The notes under the pieces: generated by a model
Database searches by the model: none
Told to the model about the DNA's origin: nothing
Seen by the model: only the letters and a program-made list of their open reading frames with translations
Assembly (NCBI GenBank): GCA_038502055.1
Contig: JAXRKN010000045.1
Coordinates: 9,537,501-9,601,500 of the forward strand
Source: Tanytarsus gracilentus
Taxonomy: Eukaryota; Arthropoda; Insecta; Diptera; Chironomidae
Reading direction: 5' to 3'
Length of the DNA stretch: 64,000 nt
Position numbers and translations under genes: made by a program
Shown: piece after piece, positions 51,783 through 64,000 of the stretch
How positions within the stretch are numbered: the stretch's first letter is position 1
Layout: each line of letters starts with the position of its first letter

Positions 51783-53221
51783 ATGTTCAGAAGTGTTTCT
51801 CGTGAAAATTTTAGCAAAATTCTTTTAAAAATATTCATTTTATTTTATTTGTTGACGAGAGTCATGTCCGCGATGCAAAGCGTAAGTCCTCGTAAAGATT
51901 TCGTCCTCACAAATGAGAATTCATCGATTATCAGAAGCATTATTTTGTCGCGTGAGAGAGATGGATGCACATTGGATCAGATTAAATGTAAGTTGCTGTT
52001 TTTAATGCTGAGTTATATATTTAAAAATTAAATAACAAAATCCTTAAAGTTCTAAGATCTAAGACCTTCAAACATCCGAAATTAAATTCCTTTCATTTCT
52101 AGGCGACTACCTCGAGCATGAGGGCGTGAAATTGCATCATAAGCACGGCGATAATGAGCTGCGCAAAATAATCGGTTCAATTGAATTTGTTCGATCATGT
52201 GAGAAATCAACAGCTAAAGGGACGGAAATTTTTTACTACTCGCAGAATCCCAAGCAAGAGCATCTGGCGAAAATGATACGCAAGCAAAAGCCAAGTGCTA
52301 AAAATACGCCACCGAAGGGCGGTCGAGAGTATACGAACAGCAATCGAAAGGGCAAATTTTTCAATCACAATCAAAAGCGTCGCTCGAACTCGTCGACTGA
52401 GGGAGATTTTTCATTGCACTCGGGTTATGAATCTATGATGCATTCGGAAGTGAGAGAGATTCAAAATGACTCGGCAATCAGTAGCTCAACGATGGATGAG
52501 AGCATTGTAAGGAAATTTTGTTTATTTTATTGCAGATTTTATAAAAATTAATTCAAAGGTTCCAACATTCCACGGCTGTCCGATGATCGGCGATGATTTC
52601 TTCCACACGCTCGCCACCAATGACTTGGGCTTTCCGCGAGTCAATCACGATTCGAAATTAAGTTCAACGTGCATGAATGGATTGACCATAAGAATGGGAC
52701 AGGCAAAGCTCGAGCACATCGAAACTGGCAGCATAATAATTGTCAATTTGGGCTCAAATGATGTTCTGAATGATCGACCTCTCGTAGCATTGATGGAGGA
52801 CATGGCTGAGTTTCTTTCGACCTGCAATAAGAAGCAAATTATTCCGATTTTGACAACCCTCGCACCCTTGCCGACTTATCACTTGGGCAATCGTCGTGAG
52901 ACCCTCACAAATTTCAATCGATTTATCAAAGTCAATCCTTTCAATTATCCTGTCATTGACTTACATCCGTCCTTTATCGTTTTTGGCAAAATTGAACTTC
53001 ATGCCTATCAACCTGAGCCGAGACATGCTGTCGGGTATAAGAAGAAAATCATGATGTGGAATAAGGTTGGAAGGAAGCGAGTTTTGCAGAAAATTGCGGA
53101 TTATATGGGAGCTGCGATTGTTGACATTTACACCTACTATGCTCACTACAAAATCGATGCCTTAAAGTGGCACTGCGAAAAATCGGAAATAACTCTCGGA
53201 CGACTCGGCAAGAAAATCTAA
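51783..53221 (+). CDS. osk: Oskar, germ-plasm organiser (LOTUS + OSK domains)
   Basis: Nucleates germ plasm by binding Vasa through its LOTUS domain and RNA through its OSK domain. Exons are 51783-51987, 52103-52506 and 52559-53221 (1272 nt, 423 residues). Residues about 47-110 form the LOTUS/OST-HTH domain (IIRSIILSRERDGCTLDQIKC.. to IGSIEFVRSC). A basic, Ser/Asn-rich disordered linker runs to about 203. The OSK domain, an inactive SGNH-hydrolase fold, starts at exon 3: PMIGDDFF (GDD at 214-216, no catalytic Ser), IIIVNLGSNDVL, PILTTLAPL, and MMWNKVGRKRVLQ near the end, all aligning with fly Oskar. Met1 precedes a hydrophobic run (ILLKIFILFYLL); Met28 or Met31 would give a short form. About 35 residues extend past the fly C-terminus. 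Confidence 0.93.
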
Positions 53222-55899
53222 AATTTAAAAAAAAATTCCGTTAGATTTAAATTTTTTTTAATTGCTCTTTGGCTTTTTCTAAGAAAAAGTCATCGATTGA
53301 CAGCAAAATTGTAACGTGAAAGTAGCTTTAAGTCTTTTGACATTTGATTTGTTTAAAGCTTTAATCGAATGTCACCACTTTTGGTCGCTATAGAGAAATA
53401 TTGATGAAAATGTATGAATAATATTTTCAGCTTTATTTTTTGTACCTCACTGCGATCATAAATGGCAAAATTTATGCTGGAAAAAGTTCAAAATATTTTT
53501 AAGGGGTTAAAAATTTTTGAGCTTTTTTCACCCTAAAATAATTTTTTTAATTACTGGCGCGCGGTAATTAAAATATTTCTCACTTTTCTATTTATCGATA
53601 AGAAAATGGATCGTTTTCAAATCATTATTTAGATCATAATTGCGATTACTCAATCAAGGTTCCTGCAAACTTTGATAATTATTTTTATTTATAAGCAATT
53701 AAAACTTTGTAAATAGCACAACTTCGATAATTTCACTTTTCTCGCTTTAAAATTCAAAATGTAATAAAGAATGTTAAAGATATCGTGGAATAAAAGATAA
53801 GGTCGCATGCAAGAAAATAGAAAACTTATTCAGCTCGCTTTTTTAATGAGTCGAGCGTTGATGTTTGAGAGATAAAATTTAATTACTTTGCAACGGGAAT
53901 TTTAAATGGGTTTGTATTAAAATTAAATTATTTTAAAATGTTACAAATTATTCGAATTTAAGGACAATTTTTCCACTTTAAAATTTCTCTGCTAAATTCT
54001 GAATTTTTTAATTTTTCAAAAATTGTCTGATTTTTATTAATTTTTAGTAAATTAAACTTTAAATTTTTTATCCATTAAAATTCAAAAAAATCTAATTTTA
54101 AAGTGTTTCACTATTTTTAGTTTAATTTTTGCTTATCAAAAATTCTATCTTCATATGACAATCAACAGTAGCGATAGCAATGACATAAAGGACATGAAAT
54201 TATGTCGAAAATTTTCCAGCATGGCAACAGTGAGAAAAAAATTTTTTGTTGATAAAAAAATTATTGAAGCATTGACTGAATAACAAATAAATAAAAAAAT
54301 CTCACTCCAACCCTGTCGATGTGCTGTCAACGATCTCATTTCCTTTATGCCATCGAGACCTCTCTATCACGAAACACAGGAAACGCTGTAATTGTGTAAT
54401 AAGCTACGCAGTTATGAAATTTCTTCTTTCACCTTCTTTACGCTACCTTTTTATCCTTTCCTGCCTCCTCACGGAATCAATTACTTTCAAATTGAAAGCT
54501 CTTCCGTGTTTCAGATGGCTTTATCGGAGATGAGACAAAGCGACAGCAAAGTTTATCGTTTTTACACGTGCGAAAACATTTTTTCTCTCTAACGAAGGTG
54601 TCATTTTATATATTGATATTGTTATTTAGTGCGAGAGAAGTTCAAAATATCTTTTAAAGTAGAAAAAATATTAATTTTAATCATTTTGTTAAATTTAAAT
54701 TTTCTTCAACTTCCAGCATGTGCAAAATATTCGATGACATTTTCACATTTCATCATTTTACCCCAAGCACTATGAGATGGATTGAAAAGACATTAAAAGT
54801 CCATCAGAAGATGTCGCAAATAAAAAGAAATCCATTTTGAATTTTATTCATCGCATCCATTTGTCCATGATGACACAAGTCGGAGACAGGTCAGGAGGAT
54901 GTTGATCGAGATAGAGTGAGAAATAAAAGATGCTGCAGATTTCACATTCATTTCATGTCATCATAATACAGTTAAGGGGAGAATGAGTTTTTTCCTCTTT
55001 TTATTAAAGGATGAGTGGAGGGAAAATTTACATCAAGTCAGATATACAAAAAAAATATAGATAACAACACATGCATGAGTCACGAGTTTTCATCCACCCA
55101 CGCACACAAACGAAGATAAACAACAACAAAAAATTTTAATTCATGCAACTCGTAAAGCACACCGTGAAAATGCAAGCGCGAGAGAGAAAATCGTAAATTT
55201 TTAAATTCGAGAGAGAGCTTTTGAGGATGCGCAGTTGAGTCGGATTTTATCAAACTTTTGAATTTGAGTGTGTTGGTTTTGAGAGAGAAAGAGAGAAAGT
55301 TCATTGGGATGCGCAGTAAAAGCTTGGTTGTTGAATATTGTGAAGGATAAAATTTATTAATTGATGTACAAAAAAATTTGAATCTTTAAAACCGTTAAAG
55401 ATTTAAAAAATTCTCAATAATTTTTTCATCTAAGAAAGCTTTGAAATTTAAAATTAAAAAATTTGTCAATTCACAATTAAAAGAAAATTAAATTTGAAAT
55501 CCCTGAGTGACCGGCACTCAATGCAATATTAAACCGTAGCGTACACACTTCACTCAAAAAATAATAATTTTCATTCTTAACATTCGCATTTGTGAACATA
55601 AAAAGCTCGCATTCACTAACACCACAAAAATTTTCATGTGCGATGAGTGAGAGAAAAAAAATTGTGCATGCGAGAGAGAAAGAAAAACATTTTTCCTGTA
55701 TATATTTCGATGGCATTAACACACCGACATTCATAGTGGAGCGAACTGGCGTTATAGAAAAAGCTCTCCCCGTGTTTTGCATTTTCTTCATAACTCGTCG
55801 CCTGTTTTTGTCATTAAATCTTATACATATCAATATTATAAGAAGATAACGAGTGAAAAAAATTATTTTAGATCGTTTAAAAATTAAACGCGTACCCGA
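53222..55899. other. Noncoding region downstream of oskar
   Basis: AT-rich; no exon on either strand. The oskar 3' UTR, which in flies carries localisation elements, would occupy the left part, but I could not mark its end. Confidence 0.45.
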
Positions 55900-56646
55900 T
55901 TACCGAGTGATAAAGTGACAAAAGTGATAAGTGAAATTTTCTCTTCTTAATTTATTCGAGCTTAAAGAATTTTTATTCAGCGCAAAGAACACATTTCAGT
56001 GAGTCTGTGAGATCCAAGGAAATTCCAAATCAATTCGCCAGTCGAGAATCTCGATTTCGTGCTTGGAGACACTCAAATGCCGAAAGAGAGAGATTTTTAA
56101 AGGCTCCCTTAATTAAGATGGAGTTGTTAGGGAGGCAGTGAAGAACGAAAAGAAAATGTGAGAGAAGTGAAAAAAGAAAAAGAAAAAAGGAAAAGAAAAT
56201 TTTCCCTTTTTGGTGTGCTATACACACGGAAAATCTCTCTCTTCCCCCCTTTCAACCTCCCCCCGTTCTCTATACACACATTCACATTGCCCAATACTCT
56301 CTCGGAAAAAAAATTTACACACGCAAAAGAGGGAAATTCAATGAAAATTGTTTGTGTGATTTTTGATCTCCTTTTTCCGCGCGCTTCATTCGCATTGATA
56401 TGAACAGGAAATTGCGATTTTCACACACAATCAATGATGTCAATTTAAAGTGGTGCGGGGGTTGAGAGCACTCGAGATAAAAAATTTCTCACGCAAGGAA
56501 ACCCGATGAGCACCTTAAGTGGATAATCTTACAAATTTATTTGTGTGGAGAGCTAATGTGAGAGTTGCTATTGATTGCAGTTCAATCAGAGTGTGAGAAC
56601 AAAAAAGTGTGTGGGTGCTTAATGTCGGCTATTGTGTTGCTTACAG
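55900..56646 (+). promoter_or_regulatory. Candidate promoter and first exon of a gene beyond the window
   Basis: Purine-rich, GA/GT-rich leader-like sequence that ends in TTACAG|GTGAGTAA, a near-perfect donor at 56647. The last ATG (56621) would encode only MSAIVLLT before the donor, so the exon may be untranslated or carry a very short coding start. An initiator-like TTCAGT lies near 55996. No downstream exon is recognised in the remaining 7.3 kb, so a long first intron is implied. Confidence 0.4.
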
Positions 56647-59600
56647 GTGAGTAATTTAAGGGGTTGAATTACTTAATTAAAAGCGAGAGTTAGAGGAAAA
56701 AGTTTTTATGCAAGGGATGAAAACTTTTGAAATTTTTCATATTAAAATCCTTAATTATGAAGTTAAATCTCTTTAATACTAATTTCCTAACCTCAATAAT
56801 TACTCAGAATTTATTTCATTGTTTCCCTCTCAAACTCGACTCAAATCTCAAGAAGAAGATAAGAAAACTTTTATCACCTTGATTCGGAAGCAATTCAATC
56901 GGTTTTCTTTTTTATTTCTCGAAAAGGAAGAAAAACTTTTTACTTTTCTCACTCTTGTCTTAATTAAGTGAAATTCCCAACAAATTCACGCGCGTGTGGC
57001 TTGATAATCTGATTGAAGGTTGATTCGTTCGCTGTGTGCACTTTTTTGCGCACAATTTTAATTGATTTAATCAATCAGCATGCGAGATACGAGATGCGAA
57101 TTTTGTGTGTGTGTGTGTGACAACATTAATTGAAAAGGGTTTGTTTAAATTCGAAAAGGGAATTTAATTAATTTCCGATTCCACTTTTTGTGTGAGAGAG
57201 AATGATCTAAGTTGGACATGGATACGAAGCAGATGGACTGTGTGTGAATTTTATCATCGTTCGGTTTATTTGGGGAATAGATTTGAATTGCTTCGGTAAA
57301 TATTCGAAGTGGAGTTTGATTTTGGTTTTTGGGAAGAATAATTTTAAATTTATCCTGCATTTGAATGTTAATTTGCAAATTGGAATTCATCACGCTGCTT
57401 TCAATTTGAAATCGGAATTTTCAATTAAAGATATTTCAATTGCTGAAGGATTAATTAGTTAGTAACGAATGATTTATGAGAAAATATTGATTGCCGTTTT
57501 TAAATTTTTGTAACGTATTTTTTCAAACTAAATGAAAAATTTTCAAAGCTCTTGTGGCTGTCTATTAAATGTTAACGTATTTTTTAAATTTAAATTTTTT
57601 CATCTTTAAAATGTACTTAAATGTATCAATTTCAAATTTTCATAGTCGTCAATTGTAAAATCCATAGAAGTTGCACAAGTGGCGCTAATAATACTTTCGA
57701 GTATTCAATTACAAATGCACATGAGCTTATTTGTTTAAATAATTAGCGATAAAGTTTCACAAAAAGTTTTCAACGAATTCCCACTCGAGTTGACTCTTTT
57801 GTACGGCTTCAAGCATTTCTAATACGATGAGACTTGAAAATTGATACGTTTTGCCACGTAAATACGATAAACAGTCAATGGTTGTATACACACCACATCA
57901 TCATCTCCATCTCTCTCTTCTATGCTCTGAGGATTATTGAAAAATTTTCACGTTGAAATCGATATGTATGTAGTGAGTATCAAATACAAATAGGTTCACT
58001 TCAGCTCATCATTCGAGCACAGACGATGTTTGTGGAAAATCGCATGAGTGAGTTCATAAAAAAGGCAACAGCATGCGAATAGAGATTGAAAATAGTTCAG
58101 GGAAAGATATCGCTTTTGCTCCTATGAACACGTCATGAATTTCCTCGATAGACATAATAATAAGAAGCGAAATATCTCAATTCCGTATCGACTCACACCA
58201 ACGCTTCCATCATCGCAACCATTAACATTATCAATCACAATATTTTCCACCCTTTCTCTCTTTCCGACTCTCTCGACGACGATTGTGTGGAAGCGATGAC
58301 GACAATCGGAAATAATATATTGATAGGCAACACATGTTGATACATATATCAAGTCATTTATGACGAATTTTTTTTCTTTTTTTGCGATTTCGATCCTAAT
58401 TAATTATTAATTAATGGCATTCGTAATGTTTCATTGTGTACTCACGTGCGCTTGCTTTATGAGTAGGAAAAATTTACGAATATTTTCGACACGAGGCGTT
58501 GCTGAAGATTTTTATATTTAACTTTAATAATTAGGTAATAAAAAAATTAATTAAAATTAAATAAATTAAAAAATTAATTTGCTTTTCCATCTTGAAAAAT
58601 ATTTTTGTAGATTTTTAAAATTTTAAAGCAAAAAATTTTTGAGAAAAATGGAATGAGCCGATTAAGAATTTAGGATTCGAACCCATTTTTTTGTTGAAAT
58701 AATTTCTTTAAATTTTAAATCTTGAATAATTTACGTCTTCCTTCAATCAAGTCATTAGCATTGTAAATGTAAAATGTAACATTGTCAATGTCTCAACATA
58801 ATCTCGTAGAAATTATCACATGAATTTTTGATTAGCAAACTTTTAACATCAAATGTACTTCTAATTTATGCATCATACTTCGGTGTCCACTTCATGTCCA
58901 TTTTCTTACATTTTCATTTAAATTGGAGACAAACACAAAAACAAAAATCGATACGATGAAAAAAGTTTTTTCCCATATGAGCGCAAAGAAAATGGGAACG
59001 GAAGAAAATGCTGGGAAGAAATTGCGATAAACAGCAGAGCTGTAAAAAATTCTTTTCCTTCCGCTTCACTAACTCACGAGTGAGAATCGCAAAAAAAGTT
59101 TTTAATTAAAATTTCCACACACACAATGCACAGTCATTACTATCCTACATAGTGCGCTTGAATTGCGATGTGGCGAACAAAGTGCAAAGCACCATCGCCA
59201 TAAAGCGAGAGCAAAAATTTAATTACTCTTCGCAAATTAATTAAAAAATAATTTTTTTATTCGAAAAGTAGAAGAAAATTTCCTTGCGAAGTCACGGAGG
59301 CATGAATGAATGTCCTTCGTTCGTTATACTTATTCAATTAGTCGACGATTAAGTGACTTAATTAAGGCGATTAGATGTGAGAAAAAAGCTCGATGAGCTG
59401 AGTAAGTGATTTTGGTTGAAGTCGGACTTTAATTGACAAATCAAATTAATTGTTGTGGGATGTAAAAAGACTTTGAATTAATTATTTAAGAAAATTGAAG
59501 TTAAATTTTGGGCTTTTTACTGTTTAATTAAGTAGTTTATTCTATTTTTGGATTAAGCAAAGCTTGAAATTCCTGGAATTATTAATAATGTAATTAATTA

Positions 59601-62600
59601 AGTTTTGTTATTCAAATTGTTTCAGTGAATCATCTAATTATTAAATTACGTGCGTCGACGCCAACGCGTAAGTTTTCCATTTCAAAAGTTCAAGCCTAAA
59701 ATTAAACCTCAACTTTTATTCAAAGGCCGCCATTAAAATTACAAGTCCAGCTCTTAGTAATTATCAAAAATTTCTCACATAACGAAAAACGTTCATTTAG
59801 ATATTTTCGTGTATAAAGCTTCAATTAAATGAAAAATTCAACAATAAAAACAATTTTTGTTTCATGTCGACACTTGAGTACACAATAATTGGCGCCAAAA
59901 AAAATTAAATACGACAATGAAAGGTCATTGAATCGCATTTGAATGGTGCGCGTGCGAAAATGGTCACTGTGCGAGTGGGCGAATTTAATTGGAGGGTGAA
60001 AAAATTTGAAAATTCGATGAAGAATTCGAAACTGTAAAGAAAAGCTTGAAAATTTCCATTAATTTTTTCTTTAGAATTCTTTTGTACCCTTGAAATTTTT
60101 CCATCATAAAAGAAACTCATTAAATTTCGAACATTTTCATTCCGAGAAAAACAGAATTCGAATGGATGTTACACAACAAACGGTTGTCTGTTGCTGAAAA
60201 TTGAATTGAAAAGCTGTAAACTTCATCAGAGAAGATAATCAAACGAACGGAGATGTTTTCTCTATCATACACTCAAGTTGCTAACAACCAACAGCGAAGA
60301 AATTGAAATGAAATTATAGTTACATAATTTCCCCCCTCTCAAATTTATTGATTTTCTTCAATATCCGTCGAAAAACTCTCTCGACTTTCACTTCAGAAAC
60401 GAGCAATGATGCAATTTGTTGAAGTTAAGGAACAAAATTGGGATTAAATTTTTAGCTATCGAATAAAAAGTTTTGCAATCGATTGGAAAGGCGAAAATAT
60501 TTTGGAATTTTTAGAAAAATTATTTTTACAAAATATTTTAGAAATGTTAACGGTTTTTTGACTTTTTGAATTTATCAAAAAAAAAATTTAAAAGTTTTAA
60601 CGGTTTTTTGAATTTATCAAAACTATTTCAAAGTTTTAACGGTTTTTTGAATTTTTAATTAATAAAAATTATTTCAAAAGTTTTAACGGCTTTTTAAATT
60701 TTTTGAATTTATGAAAGAGCTCAAATCAAATTTTTTGATTTTTATTAATTTATCAAAAAACTTTTAATAAATCGAGCTTTTCAGTTTTCTTTTTTAAGAA
60801 TGCCAAAAAATCTTTTGTTCCTAAATTGGTTCAAAAAAAATTTCTACTTCAATCAACTTTAACCTTTTCCAAAATCTTCCCACCATTTAAAGCATTTGCA
60901 ACCTTTTCTTGCCTCCCAATTTCTGCAATATGTGAAAATCAAATTACTCGTTGAATTTATTTTTCAATAAACTTTCTCCTCCGAAATGTAAACTGAGAGC
61001 TTTCGAATTTCAATCGCACTCTCACATTACATTAACAACAACTCCAACCCCCAAATCCAGTTTCATATGGAGCTTAACATCGAAAATGAGATATTCAGTT
61101 GGGAATCGAAGAATATTGTGTTGAAAAGATTGAGCAGGTAAACAATCTGCCAATATATTCTTCTTTGCTATTTGAGTTTGTGATGGCAAAATATCTCGTT
61201 TATATATTTTGTCCTTTTTTTCTCGTTTCACAAAAATATTTGATTGCTCAAGTTCGAAAAAAAGAAGAGATTTGAAAGAGGTCCACAAATGATGTTGAAA
61301 TATTTAAAGATCAAATTGTGTCTCACGCCCTCGATGAAATTAATTCAAATCAACAATCAATTGAGAATCAATTAAGGGGGTTTAAGTCTGTCTGGGGGTT
61401 AAGGATCAATGAAATTATAGATGAACTTTTATTGAAAGTTTGTGAAAATATTTACTTAGGAAAATTGGATGATTATTTTTCTCTCATTTGCGAATTCAAC
61501 AAATTTATTCACACACCATCAACAGAAATTTTATGCTTAGCTTTTAATATCCTTTTCTGCCTCATATAATCACATTTTGCGGTTTAGCTGATAATATTTT
61601 ATTTATCGCATCTAGCAATAATGACTTACAATTACCTGGAGAGGAGTCAGACACGAATTAATTTGTGAATTTAAATTTTTTGTAACGTATTTTTAATTTT
61701 TAAATTTTTGTGAACAAATTTTACGTCAAATTTTAAAAAAGCTCTCGTGTCCATCTCACCTTTAGACAATTACATAAAACTTCGTTAGTGAGTAAGATAA
61801 ATGAGGTAGTGGTCATTGAGAGAATGAGGTAAATATCATTGGTTTATTATAACGAGGTAATTCGATAATCATTCAAGCTTATATTCGCCATAAATACTTT
61901 AGTTAGAGTCATTTGGGAAATCATATGGAAATGTCTACAGGTGTCCGGATGCTCACTAAAGCCATTTCAATCCACTAAATATTTATTGAGCCGGATAATC
62001 ATAATTCAGCATAAAATTTTATATATTTTCGAAAAATTGAAGATTTTCTTTTAAATTTCCGCCTCTCACAATTCTGTCGGTGGGAGTGAAACGTGTTTGC
62101 TGGCGCCTCCGCTCGACACGAAAAAAGTTTTACCGCTCTTCTTCTTATTCATATTTTTTTGCCCTTCTCTTTGGCGTTATGAAAATTGATAAATTGCTGG
62201 TTAGAGAGAAATTTTTCAATAAGAAGCGTAAAAATATTTTTTCATCCATGCCATCGCCACAATAGAGAGAAGAGTGAGGTGGAGAGTAGAGAAAAATTAG
62301 AAACAATAATTTAAAATTGTGTTTCGATGGAATTTTTTTCGTGAATTATGAATTTTGACAGAATAATCGGCGGTGATTTTGTGAATTAAATTGTGGATCG
62401 ATTTATTTTGATTTGTAATTGAAAAAATTTCTTCATTTATAAATATTTAATTCTAAGAATATTAAAAAAATTTATATTGTGTCAAATGCGTGACAGCTTT
62501 CAGTTATTCCAACACCTTCTAAACTTTGTCGCCCTAAAACTTTAAAATTTCCGATTAATTCCACACGAAATTGATAGTTTGAAAAACATTTTGACAACAG

Positions 62601-64000
62601 TTGTGAAAGCAATCAGAAAATGTGACAAAATAATTAAAATTTTATAGAGAGCACAATTTTGAAAATTGAAATTTAATTGAAAAATGATTTCTGTTAAATT
62701 TTATTTAGGGTAAAATTTTCAATTTTTTGGGTTTTAATAATTTAAAAAAATTCTAAAGCAATTTTTACTATCAAATTCCTTTTTAATTTATTCAAAATCA
62801 ATTGAAAGATTAAAAAATAAAAAAAATATTCAACAATTGCAAATGCAACAACTCCACGCCCAAAAAAAATACATGAAACAATAATGAGCTGACCCACTTT
62901 CATTCAATTCGCTTAATTTTTCATGTAAATTTTTTCGCGCTTCCTTTTCTTGTTATCGTTCATCATCAAATTAATTCATCATGTTGGAATATGCTGGAAA
63001 TGTCAGAAGTTACATCGTTTTGAGCGCTCGAGAGACAGAAGAAAGTTTGTTATTAGTATCCCAATGAAAATGACTTTTTATTCCCATGCTTCGCTTCATT
63101 TCTAGTCGAGTTGTGTGTATGAGAGTGTGACAGAAACCAAGTTCTCAGTGCTTGCAGGAAAATTTATGTGACTCGAGCCTTTTTGCTTTTCCTCATTTTC
63201 TCATTCTCAACTCAACGGCTGTAGAGTGCACAAATTCACAGAATTGAAACATGAATTTCAGTCCGTGCCATCATTTATCATCATGAAATTTGCACTCTAT
63301 GCGAGTAAGATTGAAACCGGTGGGAGTTGATGATGACAGAGTTCGAGAAATTCTTTCGAGGACTTCATTAAAATTTATAAAACAAATTTCTTTACAACAT
63401 CCAGGAAAATGTGGCTCTAAAAATAAGTTGAGAACATCATGCAACGAGTTCATAATGAAAATCCATAAATCATTAAATCACAACGATGACTCTCTTAAAA
63501 ATTGCAATTAAATTTTATGAAAAGTTCATCAAGTGCAATTGTGACAATAAATTCACAACAATCAACGCTCATTTAATTTAAAATGTTTGCGAATTTATCT
63601 CTCGACAAATAATTAGTGCGAGATTGCACTATTAAATTAATTTTTTTATATTAACAACTTTGAAAGTTGCATTTTTTAAGAGAGAGAAAATGTTCAACCT
63701 CATAAAACTCATTTTCAGGTGTCTGAAAGTTTTCCATAATTTTGTTTGTGAGCAGCAAGTTTGTTAATGTCCAACTCATTAAGCTGAACTCAAGCACTAA
63801 CCCCTAAAAAATAGAATTCCTGAATATTTCATGAGCTAGCCTGAAAATAGGAATTTTGATTCACTTCCTCATGCTCAGGAAAATATTTGCTCATTAACTT
63901 TGTTGTTTTGTTTAATTTACCATAGAAGTAAATCGACACTGCACTCAAAGAAAATTTATATGAAGTAAATTTTGTATAATATTAAATTAAATTTTGTATA
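56647..64000. other. Gene-free right end, probable long intron
   Basis: No coding exon recognised on either strand; the small open frames have AT-driven composition and no domains. It holds a TG microsatellite near 57103-57119, GAGA clusters, and the tandem repeat at 60545. Confidence 0.5.
60545..60712. repeat. Short irregular tandem repeat
   Basis: The word TTAACGGTTTTTTGA (with one C/T change) occurs four times, at about 60546, 60597, 60635 and 60682, each followed by AATTTAT- or ATTTTT-type AT-rich filler. Spacing of 38-51 bp shows a degenerate minisatellite. Confidence 0.75.

Overview
This is an AT-rich nuclear window from a dipteran insect. Introns are mostly 50-90 nt, intergenic DNA is low in complexity, and the gene set is animal and insect in character: oskar, ZAD-type zinc-finger genes, a delta-9 acyl-CoA desaturase cluster, IFT20, TIMM29 and PPM1G. 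A nematoceran fly (a midge or mosquito relative) fits best. I cannot fix the family from sequence alone, and Chironomidae is only a guess. Gene models below are hand-spliced; reading-frame phase was checked across every junction given.

Region by region. 1-3 kb: the 3' part of an ABCB8-type mitochondrial ABC transporter (+), convergent with a nucleoside diphosphate kinase gene (-). 4-21.5 kb: four delta-9 acyl-CoA desaturase paralogues, all on +, with different intron patterns. Between the third and fourth lie a divergent cyclophilin-fold gene (+) and a two-exon gene for a 69-residue tail-anchored protein (-). The last desaturase has a 3.8-kb first intron holding a noisy repeat unit, a GACG microsatellite and a run of exactly 100 A. 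21.9-23 kb: eIF2B alpha (-). 23-37.6 kb: a ZFAND5/6-type A20/AN1 zinc-finger gene (+), whose 5' untranslated exon(s) probably lie up to 12 kb upstream in a gene-free, GAGA-rich stretch. 40.6-41.7 kb: two candidate 73-residue orphan proteins (-). 42.4-45.2 kb: a tandem pair of ZAD/C2H2 zinc-finger genes (+). 45.3-48.5 kb: TIMM29 and PPM1G (+). 49-49.6 kb: IFT20 (-). 50.1-51.1 kb: a short astacin metalloprotease (+). 51.8-53.2 kb: oskar (+), with LOTUS and OSK domains. 53.2-64 kb: no coding exon recognised, but a plausible 5' untranslated first exon of a downstream gene ends near 56646.

Most genes are unrelated housekeeping neighbours. The two local gene families are the desaturase cluster (lipid unsaturation, cuticular hydrocarbon or pheromone precursors, membrane fluidity) and the ZAD zinc-finger pair. 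The most noteworthy items are oskar, which keeps an SGNH-like GSND motif and has a hydrophobic N-terminal extension; the small tail-anchored protein gene; a second possible one-TM microprotein exon near 6.6 kb; and an 82-bp SINE-like repeat with a perfect 18-bp target duplication and a second diverged copy.
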